This document shows positions 12,801 to 24,389 of a stretch of 64,000 nt of DNA, piece by piece. Source of the DNA: Sipunculus nudus (lineage: Eukaryota > Annelida > Sipuncula > Golfingiida > Sipunculidae); contig CM049306.1 in the NCBI GenBank assembly GCA_026874595.1, forward strand, positions 104,421,142 through 104,485,141, given 5' to 3'. Each line of letters opens with the position of its first letter. Position 1 is the stretch's first letter. Both the position numbers and the translations under genes were made by a program. Under the pieces are notes generated by a model. That model saw nothing but the letters and a program-made list of their open reading frames with translations. It searched no databases and was not told where the DNA came from.

Positions 12801-15800
12801 TTGATAAAACACTCATGATAACAACAACTGTCTTGGTCTTCTTTGGCTTATTTCAGCAAATTTTAACACATGGCAAATGAAGGGTAGAAACAGACAATTC
12901 TGTTGTATTTAAATTCAATTTACAAATTATTGGACAACACTGACTATGTAATTTCAGATTCATAATATATATAATTAAAATGCAATATGTCTAAGGCCAA
13001 ATAAAAGGGTATGGTTCTCAGGCACCTTTTTTTAGAAACCTGTGTGGGCGGGCAATATTTTTTTTCCTTTTTTTGTATGTTTTGATAAAAATTCCATATG
13101 ATCAGGGAAAAGCATGAAAATAACAGAAATTTTTCCCAAACAGGTTAAAGCACTACATAACAAAGGAAAATTTTATTAAAATTGTAATATTTTGTCTTCT
13201 TGAAAGATGAAAATCAAAATAAAAATGTTTGATACAGGGGATTAAAATTGACACGCTGGGCTGTGCCGGAGAACCATACCTTTTAATTTTTTTGGCCTAA
13301 GGTGTTTATAAAAAAAGGATTGCAGCAATTATATAATAAATAAAGCATGGTAATAGTTAATCAAGAAGAAAATTACTTTAAACTTGGAAATAAAGTGGAG
13401 CTTAGCTTTAACCCAAGAAAACAAGAAATAATGAAATTAAGGAAATAATCTATGATCAATTCAAGATGATACATATACAGATCAGTGAAAAAAAAACAAT
13501 TGCTGATAATTTCATAGAGGTCACCTCAGTTTATAATCTGTATCTGATGTCAAACTTGACTGTTGTTTCAAGCTCAAGCTTCCTTGCTCCATCTCCAGTC
13601 CACAGACTGCTCCTTCGAGGTTCATTTCTTTTGGTGGTTTTACAACTCTTTTTGAGGATTTTTCAAAAGTATTTAGAACCTGATCATTGTTTCCAAGTGC
13701 AGCAGCACTATTTTCAGGCATGCTGTACACTGCAAGCTCTATCTCTTCTGGAGAACCATATGATGTGTGATCATCATCATCATCATCATCGTCAGGTTGT
13801 GATGCTACCAGTCCTACTGCATCTTCACCAGCCTCTGTAACAAATGATGACAGCTCCAGTTCAGAATCCTGGCTTGTTGACAAGGCCTCCATCACCATGT
13901 CCTCATAGCCATCAAGGTCTTCTTGCTCCAGCTCCACACTCAGCTGACTCAATGTCTGCTGTAAGTTGTCAATGACCTCATCCCTGTGACGCTCATGGAG
14001 GGTCTTCGGCAGAATATGTGCTACTGGAAAACCTATTTCTCCATTCTGAAAGAAAATTCACTGGAAAATTTTAGCCACTGCCATTTCTTTACATTTGAAC
14101 ATACACCAGGTGGACAATTCAGGCTGCGTAAATAATAGTTAATGTGTCCTTTACAGCTATGGTACAGGTCTTTGTTGAAAACTTTTAATATATTTTTGTT
14201 AATCTTAAACTGTAAAATTTTCAAAAATGCACATTTGTTATCATATATCTCTCAGTGAGTTCTTAAGGACAAAACTGAATTAAAGTGAATGGGTGAATTG
14301 TCACAACAAAATCAGGTGAAGATGAACATTATACTAACTTTGGCTCTCTTCTCCACATGCTCTCTCCACAAGTCCAGCTGACTGCCTGATACCCCCAGCT
14401 GTGAACCAACAGCAGCCAGCAAAGAGGAACTCTTACTGAGGAGGATGCTGACACTCCTCTTCAGGGATATAGAAACCTGGAAGATAAAAGTCATCAGGGA
14501 TACAGATACCTGGAAGATAAAGGAGATCAGGGATATGGATACCTTTAAGATAAAAGAGATCAGGGATATAGATACCTGGAAGATTAAAAGAGTTCAGGGA
14601 TATAGATACCTAGAAGATAAAAGACATCAGGGATACAAATACCTGGTAGATAAAAGAGATCAGGGATATAGATAACCTGGAAGATAAAAGAGATCAGGAA
14701 TATAGATAACCTGGAAGATAATAGAGATCAGGGATAAAGTTACCTGGAAGATAAAAGACATTAGGGATACAAATACCTGGAAGATAACAGAGATCAGGGA
14801 TATAGATACCTGGAAGATTAAAAGAGTTCAGGGATATAGATACCTAGAAGATAAAAGACATCAGGGATACAAATACCTGGTAGATAAAAGAGATCAGGGA
14901 TATAGATAACCTGGAAGATAAAAGAGATCAGGAATATAGATAACCTGGAAGATAATAGAGATCAGGGATAAAGTTACCTGGAAGATAAAAGACATTAGGG
15001 ATACAAATACCTGGAAGATAACAGAGATCAGGAATATAGATACCTGGTAGATAAAAGAGATCAGGAATATAGATACCTGGCAGATAAAAGAGATCAGGGA
15101 TATGGATACCTAAAAGATAATAGAGATCAGGGATATAGATACCTAAAAGATAATAGAGATCAGGGATATAGATACCTGGAAGATAAAAGAGATCAGGGAT
15201 ATAGATACCTGGAAGATAAAAGAGATCAGGGATATAGATACCTGGAAGATAAAAGAGATCAGGGCTATAGATACCTGGAAGATAAAAGAGATCAGGGATA
15301 TGGATACCTTGCAGATAAAAAAGATCAGAGATATAGATACCTTGCAGATACTATAGATCAGGGATATGGATACCTTGCAGATAGAAGAGATCAGTGATAC
15401 AGATACCTTGCAGATATAATAGATCAGGGATATAGATACCTTACAGATGAAAGAGATCAGGAATATAGGTACCTGGAAAATAAAAGAGAACAGAGATAAA
15501 GACACCTTGCAGATAAAAGAGATCATGCATATGGATACCTTGCAGGAACTATATCAGGGATAAAGATACCTGGAAGATAAAAGAGATCAGTGATATGGAT
15601 ACCTAACAGATAAAAAAAAAAAGGGATTTAGAAACCTTGCAGATAAAAGAAGATACCTGGCAGATAATAGAGTACAGGGATGTAGAAACCTGGATGATAA
15701 AAGAGATTAGGGATATAGATACCTGGAAGATAAAAAAGATCAGGGATATAGAAACCTGGATGATAAAAGAGATTAGGGATATGGATACCTAGAAGATAAA

Positions 15801-17843
15801 AAAGATCAAGAATATAGAGAAGTGGAAGATAAAAGAGCTTAGGGATAAAGAGAATATAGGGATAGAAGTAGGGATAAAAGTAGATACCTGACAGATAATA
15901 GAGATCAGGGATATAGATACCTGGAAGATAAAAGAGATTAGGGATATAGATACCTGGAAGATAAAAGAGATCAGTGATATATAAACCTCAAAGATAAAAG
16001 AGATCAGGGATATAGATACCTGGAAGATAAAAAAGATCAGGGATATAGATACCTGGAAGATAAAAGAGATCAGGGATATAAATACCTCAAAGATAACAGA
16101 GATCAGGGATAAAGATACCTGTAGGATAAAAGAGATAAGGGATATGGATACCTTGCAGATAAAAGAGAGCAGGGATATAGATACCTTGCAGATATAATGG
16201 ATCAGGGATATAGATTCCTTGCAGATAAGAGATTGGGATATAGATACCTGGAAGATAAAAGTAGATACCTGGCATATAAAAGAGATCAGGGATATGGACA
16301 CCTTGCAGATAAAAGAGATCAGGGATATAGATACCTTGCATATAAAAGTAGATATCTGGCAGATAAAAGAGAACAGGAATTTAGATACCTTGCAGATATG
16401 AGCAGATACTTGCAGATAACAAAGATTTGGGATATAGATACCTTTCATATAAAAGAGATCAGGGATATGGATACATGGTAGATAAAAGAGATCAGGGATA
16501 TGGATACCTTGTAGATAAAAGAGATCAAAGATATAGATACCAGTTGCAGATTAAAGAGAGCAGGGATATAGCTTGAGAACAGGAATACATATACCTTGAA
16601 AATAAAAGAGATCAAGGATAAAGAAAAAAGAGACCAGGGATATAGATACCTGGACAATAAAAGAGATAAGGATAGAGATATGTCAAAGATAAGAGATCAC
16701 GAATACATAATTATGGAAGATAAATGATACTGGGGATAGGGATACCCGGCAGACAAAAGAAATAAGGGATATAAAGATACCTTGCATGTAACACAGATCA
16801 AGAATAGAGATACCTGGGCAGGCAAAAGAGATTTACTTATTTATTAACACTGTCATCTCAAAAAAGCTGACCGGACAGACTTTTCATCCATATTTGGTGT
16901 GTTTGTTGTTTTATTTCAAGCTCTGCAACAAGTTGTGACACACTAAAATATTAAATGTTCTGTGGACTCTGAACAATAAATGCAGCTCTTGTGATTATTT
17001 TTTTAAAATTGCAGCTGTCTTATGGAATAATCTGCCTAGTCAGCTGAGCTAAGCAATTAAATCAATATGTATCTGTCAGTTGGTATTATAAAATAATTTT
17101 TCTTGTAATTAAGATATTCAGGAATACGAAAAAAAGGTTTTCAGTTATAGAGAAAGATGGTACCACAGTCTCATTATCTGCAGCAGATTAAAAAAAAAGT
17201 GAAAACCAAATAAGTGCAATTATACTGCTACTGTGATCACCAAGTCCTTATATTTTAAATGACGCTTTCATTTCTTATGATCCTGTTAAACCAGGATAGT
17301 CAACTCATGAAAAATAATAACAGTAAATATAACCTGTGTGTATGTGTGCATGTGTAAGTTCTCAGGTGGCACAGCAAAAGTCCATATGCAGCATATAACA
17401 TACCTTTTCTCATACACTTCCTACCAAGATATATTGTGTGAAATAAAGACTTTATTTCACAAATTATGTGGTGTGTTTACCTAAAAAAGCATTTCTTACA
17501 GTAGTGGCATGATTAAAGACAGCCCTTCATGTGAACAAACAGGTTCATACAACCAATGAATTTTTGTTTGAAACACACGCAACAGCCTGTACACACTTAC
17601 TGAAAGAAAAAGATGATATAAAAAGGACTTCACATAAAAAACTGTTGACAGTCAAAAAAGAAGCAAGCCACATGGGGACAGGTCTAGTAACTGCATGTGT
17701 GCCTGTTTGTGTGGGAATGTGCATGCATAAATATACTGGCACCAACATACTGATGATAAAGTTGAAGTCCTGGACTCATCATTGAGTCTTTGTAGTGACA
17801 CTCCACTGTCAATGTTCTTTAACACATATCTGTCGTCTGCCAT
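9738..17843 (-). CDS. Uncharacterised acidic, Ser-rich protein (multi-exon gene, span)
   Basis: The gene reads right to left. Coding exons 17751-17843, 14339-14476, 13525-14045, 12556-12781 and 9916-10071 join with consistent phases (0, 0, 2, 0) at GT/AG borders and give 378 residues; a further exon at 9738-9818 is uncertain. The start ATG lies in the rightmost exon in a good context (ATCATGG), and all three frames are closed upstream of it. No family is recognised. Visible traits are a Ser/Leu-rich segment near residues 32-60, a basic/acidic stretch around LDLWREHVEKRAK (about 66-78), acidic low-complexity with a run of eight Asp and later five Asp, and Ser/Arg-rich segments near the C-terminal end. 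There is no signal peptide or membrane helix, so a cytoplasmic or nuclear scaffold-like protein is a guess. All frame and phase evidence is direct; function is unknown. Confidence 0.65.
9916..10071 (-). CDS. Exon 5 of the uncharacterised gene
   Basis: 52 codons from VAERIGKVATSADEMTK to RRSSSTTEGTQ. The acceptor is GTGTATTTAG and the donor is strong, CAG|GTGAGA. It is rich in Ser, Thr, Lys and Arg, with SIRSILKDRRSSS near the end. Confidence 0.65.
10072..10990. other. Intron sequence, no repeat family recognised except a short shared motif
   Basis: Lies within the intron between exons 5 and 4. A 40-bp segment at 10200-10240 (CTCCCGAGGCAGCGGAA core) recurs at 39575-39615. The plus-strand frame at 10575-10820 has no recognisable homology and is not called. 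Confidence 0.4.
11019..12426. mobile_element. HINE/pearl-like element, second copy
   Basis: The 5' end CCCCATGGGTCATGATGCTCAG matches the other copies in part (shown at 11026-11047), and the 3' end is the hairpin at 12396-12426 (loop TAC) preceded by a GACAGACGACAGAC tract. Inside are about four diverged subunits related to the 0.6-9 kb satellite, with GGTGGCGCAACC near 11739 and GGTGGCGCCACC near 12074. It is inserted in the intron between exons 5 and 4 of the minus-strand gene. No coding capacity. Confidence 0.65.
12556..12781 (-). CDS. Exon 4 of the uncharacterised gene
   Basis: Begins with T completing a Ser codon, then DHTWEAVRSTGDMAQAST, five Asp, and YSTSRRASMFEYSLSRPP; ends FNPVVS at TCT|GTAGGT. 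The acceptor is TTAATTACAG. An alternative donor 4 bases later would break phase with the next exon, so TCT|GTAGGT is preferred. RRAS resembles a basophilic-kinase site, but that is only a motif. Confidence 0.7.
12991..13301. mobile_element. Palindromic MITE, copy 1
   Basis: The left terminus CTAAGGCCAAATAAAAGG, running on through GTATGGTTCTC and a GGCAC end (to 13025), is the imperfect reverse complement of the right terminus (13263-13301, GTGCC, GAGAACCATACC, ending GGCCTAAG). The interior is AT-rich and noncoding. A second copy in the opposite orientation is at 30321-30622. It lies between exons 4 and 3 of the uncharacterised gene. Confidence 0.75.
13525..14045 (-). CDS. Exon 3 of the uncharacterised gene, acidic
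   Basis: 521 bp, starting NGEIGFPVAHILPK after the acceptor TTTCTTTCAG and ending DTDYKL plus two bases at GAG|GTGACC. It contains HERHRDEVIDNLQQTL, possibly helical, a long acidic region (ELEQEDLDGYEDMV) and eight consecutive Asp encoded by a GAT run. Phase 2 out fits the T that opens exon 4. Confidence 0.75.
14339..14476 (-). CDS. Exon 2 of the uncharacterised gene
   Basis: 46 codons beginning VSISLKRSVSILLSK and ending REHVEKRAK. The acceptor is CTTTTATCTTCCAG and the donor is AAA|GTTAGT. The 33-bp minisatellite to its right repeats this acceptor and the first bases of this exon (see findings). Phase 0 on both sides. Confidence 0.75.
14461..16832. repeat. 33-bp minisatellite derived from the exon 2 acceptor
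   Basis: About 70 imperfect 33-bp units (AGATACCTGGAAGATAAAAG then AGATCAGGGATAT). On the minus strand each unit reads CTTTTATCTTCCAG|GTATCTATATCCCTGA, matching the splice acceptor and first bases of exon 2, and the array starts inside that exon. Since 33 is a multiple of three, long minus-strand frames of an 11-residue repeat (VSISLISFIFQ) appear; they are not called as genes. Some units are shortened or vary (TACCTTGCAGAT). Confidence 0.9.
17008..17052 (+). pseudogene. LINE ORF2 C-terminal remnant
   Basis: The plus strand reads AAVLWNNLPSQL, matching the conserved (R)LWNxLP motif found near the C-terminus of many LINE ORF2 proteins. Only this motif survives, and the flanks are degraded. 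A second copy of the same motif is at 21066-21131. Confidence 0.45.
17751..17843 (-). CDS. Exon 1 (first coding) of the uncharacterised gene
   Basis: Encodes 31 residues starting MADDRYVLKNIDSG and ending TLSS. The exon probably extends upstream as 5' untranslated sequence to 17890, where a good acceptor (TTATTTACAG) is seen. The donor at 17750 reads TCA|GTATGT. Phase 0 out, matching the next exon. Confidence 0.6.
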
Positions 17844-18162
17844 GATCAGATGTCACTTCCTCAGAATCTTTACCTTTACTGTCAATCTGGCTGTAAATAA
17901 AACAAAGTCAAAAGAAATTGGAGTTATAATCTTTTAACTAACAAAAATTATACTCTTCAATAGAGACCAAAAGTGTAGGCAAAAGTTACAATCATTTCAT
18001 TCACCAGAAATCAACTCCCATTTCTTCCTCTGTGTCCATCTGTAAGTTTAGACTGGGACTTAATCCACATTGTTTATCAAAATTGTTACAAGACATTGTT
18101 CAAATCTTGCCTTTTCATTCAAAAATCATTAAAACACATTTAGGTCCACATTCTATTAAATA

Positions 18163-19133
18163 GGGCATTTCCACGATTTGAGGGACAAAGTTGAAAAAAA
18201 TTAAATGTGTTATATTGAGAAAAATTGTACTTTTGATGATAGCATGTGTCTTGAAGTTTCTGGAATATAATAAATAAATGTGGTTTCTCTCTAAAATCTT
18301 TCACTGTCGCACAGTATAAGTGACATAAGTGTAAACTGCTATTTTTGGGTCATAAAAGCACAAATTTATCCTGATTATATCTCCTGTTAATTTATTATTT
18401 CAAAAGCTTCCATACTGCAGCCATAATATGAAAATATGACTTTACATTGTGCAATGGTTAAAATTCCTTCTCTCATTAAAAATTTTTATGAACCCTCTCC
18501 TAACCATGAGCATCAAAGAAGATGTAACGCGAGTCACAAAAACAGTGAATTTACTCTCTATACTTTCTATACGTTACAAGTTTAGGAGACTGGTTATAAG
18601 TTTCCTCCAGACTTTTATTTCTCACTTGATGGTACCAACCATTCAAATGTCACAGCTCCTTTTGGTGTGATACAGCAAACTAAACACTGGTAACGCGAGT
18701 CACATGTAAACGCAAGTCACACAGGATGGGGTAATGTAACGCGAGTCACGCTAAAATTAAGCTGGTGCATTACAGGGTGAGCTATCATTTTCATTCTAAA
18801 ATAAGTTCCTGTAATAGATATACGTCTGACTATCAAAGAGAATTACAGCTTGGTCCAGTCTTTTTATTATGATCAATTTAATTTGATATGATTAATTTAG
18901 CTTTTATCATATATTATAAATGAGTCCTTGACTCACTGCATAGGGGCAACACCTACACATAAATCCAGTAATGCTTTTGATTTCCTGTTTAATAATTCAA
19001 ATCCAAGTTTTGCAATTGAAATCTGAATTTAAATCCAAACTAAAGGTATTTGCAAGAGATTTGAAAACAATGGACCCATGGGTCATGGTGCTCAGCTGAA
19101 CTCTGTAAACTTTAGCAAATGGAAAATGAACTT

Positions 19134-19194
<61 letters not shown>

Positions 19195-21064
19195 CATTTA
19201 AAAATCTAAGAGGAAATTTTGTTATTTGACGATATTAAAAGCTTTGGGTTGGGTAGAAGAACTTTGGGATATCTAACTGTATTTACAATACACATGTAGA
19301 ATTTTGGATTCGTAGGTCCAACAGTTTCAGAACATTCCTTGATAATGGATGTCCGGCTGGACAACAAATAAAGGACCATCACTATAGCTCCTTAAAGTCA
19401 GCTGAACTAAAAATCTTTGTCAGAAATATGGTAAAACTTTTAGAATGTTATTTTTTACCAGAAACGTGTTTTATATAAATATGTGGAAAACTGACAAGTA
19501 ACAGTAGTATATGGATTCTGATATACATGAATGTGTCCGATGGTTATTTCCTATCAAAATAACATAATGAACTAACATCTTAATAACAAGGTGAATCCAA
19601 CCCGGTTTATCTGAAAACACATGGAGAAGTGCAGGTCTTATATATATATTTATATTTACAAGAAAATATTAATAGCCTTTTACATGAATATTTATAAGAG
19701 GTAAAAAGACAATGTTCTGCATAACAATAATCTCTCTTAATAAATGGTTAACACATGTAAAATATACAGTAAAGCAGGCTGAAGAACATTTTTAAATCAG
19801 TCATGAGGTTTATTTGAGTCTCTGTAAATTTGAATTATAAGGTAAAGATTTTGTGATGTCACACCGCAGATGCTACTAATGCATTTGATCATTACCTACA
19901 CTGTATCTCAGTAGAGGACTAGGCTGCATAGATTATGATGAAATTGTGTATCCTTGAGAGGTTAAACATATAGAGTCTGAGGAATACCAAGAGTCAGTGA
20001 TGGTGCCAATTGGTTAAAACTGAAATGGCAAACAAATCAAGATGACATCTTTTATTTAAAACACAAAACTAAAAAACCTTTGAGACCACAATTCACTGTA
20101 AATAACCGTGGCCACTTCAACTTTTAGGATTTTTAAATATAACCAGCTTTTACACTAAGAACAAATTATATTTGGCAGGGAGTCTTTCTTCATTTTTTAT
20201 TGCAAAACCTAATATGTATTTGTATCACTTTGTGTAAAATAACATTATTTTCTATGTGTTTGACCAGTAAAATTGTCTTTTTGTTCCCTGTGTACATCAT
20301 TTAACATTATTACAAAAGTAATGATTGCTGATATCTCATAATATTTTCTCTAAACAATTTCACAAGTTATTTGTCAATTAATAAATCAGTGGTGATAACA
20401 TGATAATGAAACGTCTAAAAAGTTGTTCTCACTGAATCTATTTCCAATCTTTTCAACTGAGTCAGCTCCAAGCATGAATTTATGAAAGTATGAATTACCA
20501 CTTACAGCTTGATAAATCAGTATTATAAACCATGTTAAATTGTTGACAATAATTATTGTTTTAATCTGTACAAAAGTTCACCTGGTTGGCATCATAAATA
20601 AGTTTGGTACCTTCAGTAGTTGAATTTTGAAACTGGAGATATAGAAAGGACACTCTGTAACATGAGTCACGGTAACATGAGTCACACACATTAAGAAATT
20701 TTTCTTTAAAATTAAGCAAACAGCTGATTACAATCTTATATGTTCTTACAGCTTGATATGTGACAAAATCAACTAGACAAGTCATCTTTTTTTATTGTTC
20801 ATAATCTGAGGAGAAATTGAAACAGAAAAGATGTGGAGATTACAGATGTCCCTAGACTGTAACGCGAGTCACACTTTTAGCTGTGTATGTTTAATTGATA
20901 TGTTTTATCAAAACATCTGTTTGGCTTTTATTTTTTTATGGTCCATCTCAGTAGCTGTCACCTCATAAAAGATTATTTACTTAAATGAATTATACTTAGT
21001 TTGATAGCACAATAAACATGGGGAACCAAGTAAAATTGTAACGTGAGTCACGGTGAAAATGCCC
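18163..21064. mobile_element. Candidate 2.9-kb DNA transposon with subterminal GTAACGCGAGTCAC motifs
   Basis: Termini are GGGCATTTCCACGAT (left) and the reverse complement of GGGCATTTTCACCGT (right), 12 of 15 matching. A possible AATA duplication flanks it. The 14-bp motif GTAACGCGAGTCAC or close variants occurs at 18524, 18690, 18706, 18736 near the left and 20657, 20672, 20859, 21038 near the right. No transposase is visible. It carries a nested HINE copy and TA microsatellite at 19069-19412. Superfamily unknown. Confidence 0.5.
19069..19412. mobile_element. Short HINE/pearl-like copy with (TA)n
   Basis: Starts near GACCCATGGGTCATGGTGCT and CAGCTGAAC, contains a (TA)n run at about 19136-19192, and ends with a decayed hairpin TAGCTCCTTAAAGTC / AGCTGAACTA followed by AAAA. 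It is a monomer without the 335-bp subunits. Confidence 0.6.
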
Positions 21065-21065
21065 A

Positions 21066-21131
21066 ATATACTGCAGCGGTCTTATGGAATAATTTGCCTA
21101 GTGAATATAAATGTGCTGAAAAACTACCTAG
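21066..21131 (+). pseudogene. LINE ORF2 C-terminal remnant, second copy
   Basis: Reads AAVLWNNLPSEYKCAEKLPS before a stop. It is the same motif as at 17008-17052 and lies directly beyond the right end of the element at 18163-21064, which may have inserted next to it. Confidence 0.45.
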
Positions 21132-21145
21132 TTTATAAATAAAAG

Positions 21146-22508
21146 CATTATAAAATGAACAGGTTTTACTTGCACATGCAAGATCAGTGTGCCTATAATG
21201 ATAGTTATGTTTGTTCATCTTACTGTAATAACACTTATGCTGTTATATAATATCTTATATCACTGGTCTATACTGTATTGAAATTATTTCTAATTGTTTA
21301 CTTTAAATGAATACTGTGTATGAAAATGATTTTTATTACATTTAACAATATAATGTCCTGTATATGTAATAATAATTCAAATCAGCTTATACTGGGTAGG
21401 TAAAAATAACTTAAAATCAAATCAGCTACTACTGTGTATGACCTGCTTTTACTTATTATAGACTATATATATATAGACTATAGTCTAGGTTTTTATCAAT
21501 TTACTTTTATGGCTATCATTTTTTCTTCTTTCTCTCTCTCTCTCTCTCTCTCATTAAACTGACCTTATTTCGCTATTTATATGTATACATGTGCAGTAAT
21601 ACTGATGATAGTACGATTAATGATAGCTATTTGTATAGTTTTATGAAAGTATGCTAAAAATTAAAATGATGTTTTAAATATCCCTTGTTTCCTTTTATAG
21701 TTTTAACTATATACATATATGAATATTTTAAGTATCTTTGACTTTTTTCCTTTTATTGTTTTAACTATATATAGTTTACATAAATATGTCTTTGACTTTG
21801 TAGTTTGTTGTCTTCCTGTTATAAATGATCGAATCGTTTGTGAGAATAACCAATGGCTAATGTCGCAAAACGAACGGTAAAAAAGTTTGTATTTCAACTA
21901 TTTGTCCCCTATATTAGGAAACTAACACGGTCTTTTTTTTTATTAAGGCCGTACTCAAGACGTTGATGTAGAGCTGCCGAGCGAATCTGGATTTAAAGCG
22001 TCTTGGAACGGAGATCTGGACTATAGATCTATACCGGCAATGCAAATGGCGGTGCAAATGGCGGTGCGTGCCAAAGAGTGAAAACTATTAAATACCTGCA
22101 AAGCAATAATTAAGAGCAAAGATGACCATGGAACATAAGCCAACATCGAAGCCGGATCGAGCTGTCTCAGATGAGAGACGCCAGGAACCAAAACCATAGT
22201 AAACGCACACCGCCACCTGGTGGCAATTTGATAAACTATATAAAACAAGTGAAATAATTTAAAAAGTCCTTTTTCAAACTTAAATTATTATTTTGTTTAC
22301 AAAACGGAACCGGAAATCAAACTTTAAATATGTAGACTTGCTTCTTCTCCAAAATACCCTTTAACCAAAGATGACCCGGAAGTATTTCTTCAATTTTAAT
22401 ATATTGACTCGTTTTAACTGTAAGAAAACATAAATCATTACAATAAAGTAGGTAGGGTACAAGACTATTTACTTTTTAAAAACCGGTCTTGCATACCCAG
22501 AATATATG
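21146..22508. other. Intergenic sequence, nothing recognised
   Basis: AT-rich with a (CT)n run near 21530-21552. The 21950-22230 part is less AT-rich with several CpGs and could be a promoter region for the minus-strand gene, but no TATA box or initiator is claimed. Confidence 0.35.
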
Positions 22509-22577
22509 CATTCGGAACACCTCAGCTGAATCCGTTTGCTTCAGAAGCCAACGGATTCGGCTGAGGTGTTACGAATG
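22509..22577. repeat. 28-bp imperfect inverted repeat (fold-back)
   Basis: Left arm 22509-22536 (CATTCGGAACACCTCAGCTG...) and right arm 22550-22577 are reverse complements with two mismatches, separated by 13 bp. Confidence 0.8.
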
Positions 22578-22993
22578 AGAATATATGACGACATGCTGAC
22601 AGCGAGACGCCAGCATGTGCTAAAAATCCAACCCAGTTGTGTTGCATGATGCTACCTTGTTAAGTATATTTCTGTTGAAACTTTCAATGAATTTTGATCA
22701 TATGTACGTTATATGCTTTTTTAGGAATAGTGTGAGCCATGTTTCATGGAATACAGGACACTTCGCCGGAACTCCATTTCGCCGAGCTTTGCAGGACGTT
22801 TCGCCGGAACTATGGTTTGCCGGCGATTCGTCCAACCGACGCAGTGGGATCTTATTGACCTTGACTAACATTAATCAAGTACCTTTTAAATACTTAGTGT
22901 TTTTTTTTTAAAGAAGCTTGCCTAAAAAGTTTATATTTATGCAACACAGCCGCTGATTTATTTGAAATGAGCTATTTTCATTCATGTCACCGT

Positions 22994-23062
22994 GTTAGCC
23001 GCCGACGTCGACGCAACAGGTTTCAGGCTCCTGTTGCGTCGCCGGCCCACCAAAGGGCTAAC
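22994..23062. repeat. GC-rich hairpin inside the 3.9-kb element
   Basis: CGACGCAACAGG (23009-23020) pairs exactly with CCTGTTGCGTCG (23030-23041), and outer arms GTTAGCC / GGGCTAAC extend the structure. It stands out in an AT-rich region. Confidence 0.75.
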
Positions 23063-24389
23063 TGGGGTTATAGCACGATACGATCTGTTACTCTGAGAAA
23101 GAAAATTAAATAAAAATATTTCCTATGGTTTTAGCAAACCAATGTTCACATAATGTTGCATGTCGAAAGGCCTGTAGGCTTAATCAGTAAAAAATAACCA
23201 TTCTGGAAAGCATGAAGCACCTGTAACATCAACAACTGATAGTATTTGTGCAGAGAGAATTGAAGCATTAACAGCCCCGGTGGACATCTTGCATTTAGTG
23301 GCAGTCCTGTACAAGGCTTGAGGCCTGTGTACTGTTATGTTCATATTTTAACTTCCTTGGTGCAAAATAGGGCTGAGAACAGAACTGTGTTTTCTATAGT
23401 GGTCAAATATACAGTACACATAGATGTACTGAACAGTAATCAATAGATATATGTTAAATCTTACAGTTGTGTATGGAGTGTTATAATCACAGTTAACTGC
23501 AGGTGCAATCTATGGACTCCATAATGCGTCAGTCACTGAAAAAAAAGCAATTGAGGAGTTCATTCTTATGGGCTAGTCACCGTGTCTGATATGGCCGAAT
23601 TTGACTCGTTAGTTACAAATTCGACCACCAGGTAGCATTACAGCGCATACCTGCGGACTCATCAGCACCGTGACAATTATTATAATCCTACATTTTAAGA
23701 TTAAAATATAATTAATGCTCATTAATTAAATTGTCACGTTTCGGGTTATATTTACAAGTGTGAAAATAAAATCGGTATGAATAAAGTTATTTGCAGAACT
23801 GTCTACAGAAAAGGCCTACAGGCACCAACCCTGCGATATAAAATTTGTATATAATAAAATGAGAATATATATATATATATATTTATATATGTGTGTGTGT
23901 GTGTGTGAAGAAAGTGATTTTTTACCGCTATACTGTTTATTGTAATAAAGGAAATTCGTTCAAATCATTTACATAATCATTATTTATTAATGCATTTGCT
24001 TGTTTACATTTATTAAATTTAATGCTAATAAATGAAAAAAAAACTTCAAACACAATTTGAATTTTATTTTATTATATACATAATTAACATAAATAGTGCA
24101 TACAGTGATATTAGAATATTCCTGATATTCATACAAATGAATCACGTCAAATGTTGCTTTATACAGAAAAAAAAATCATTTTATACACTGATACAAGCAA
24201 ATCTATAAATCAATAATAATAAACCTATATTGAATATCGAAATCTTTAAGTTTAACTTCTCTAACATCAAAACATTTACCAAATAACCAAACCCAAGCAA
24301 TGTTTGATTTCAAGTTAATTATCCTGTGAAATTGCGCTCAGTACTTTTTAAACTTTATTCAACACATAGTAAACTTAGAGTATATTATT

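Noticed and set aside
15143-16657. Long minus-strand frames of VSISLISFIFQ repeats (up to 219 residues)
   Set aside because: They come from the 33-bp minisatellite; open frame follows from unit length divisible by three. Kept only as a splicing hypothesis.
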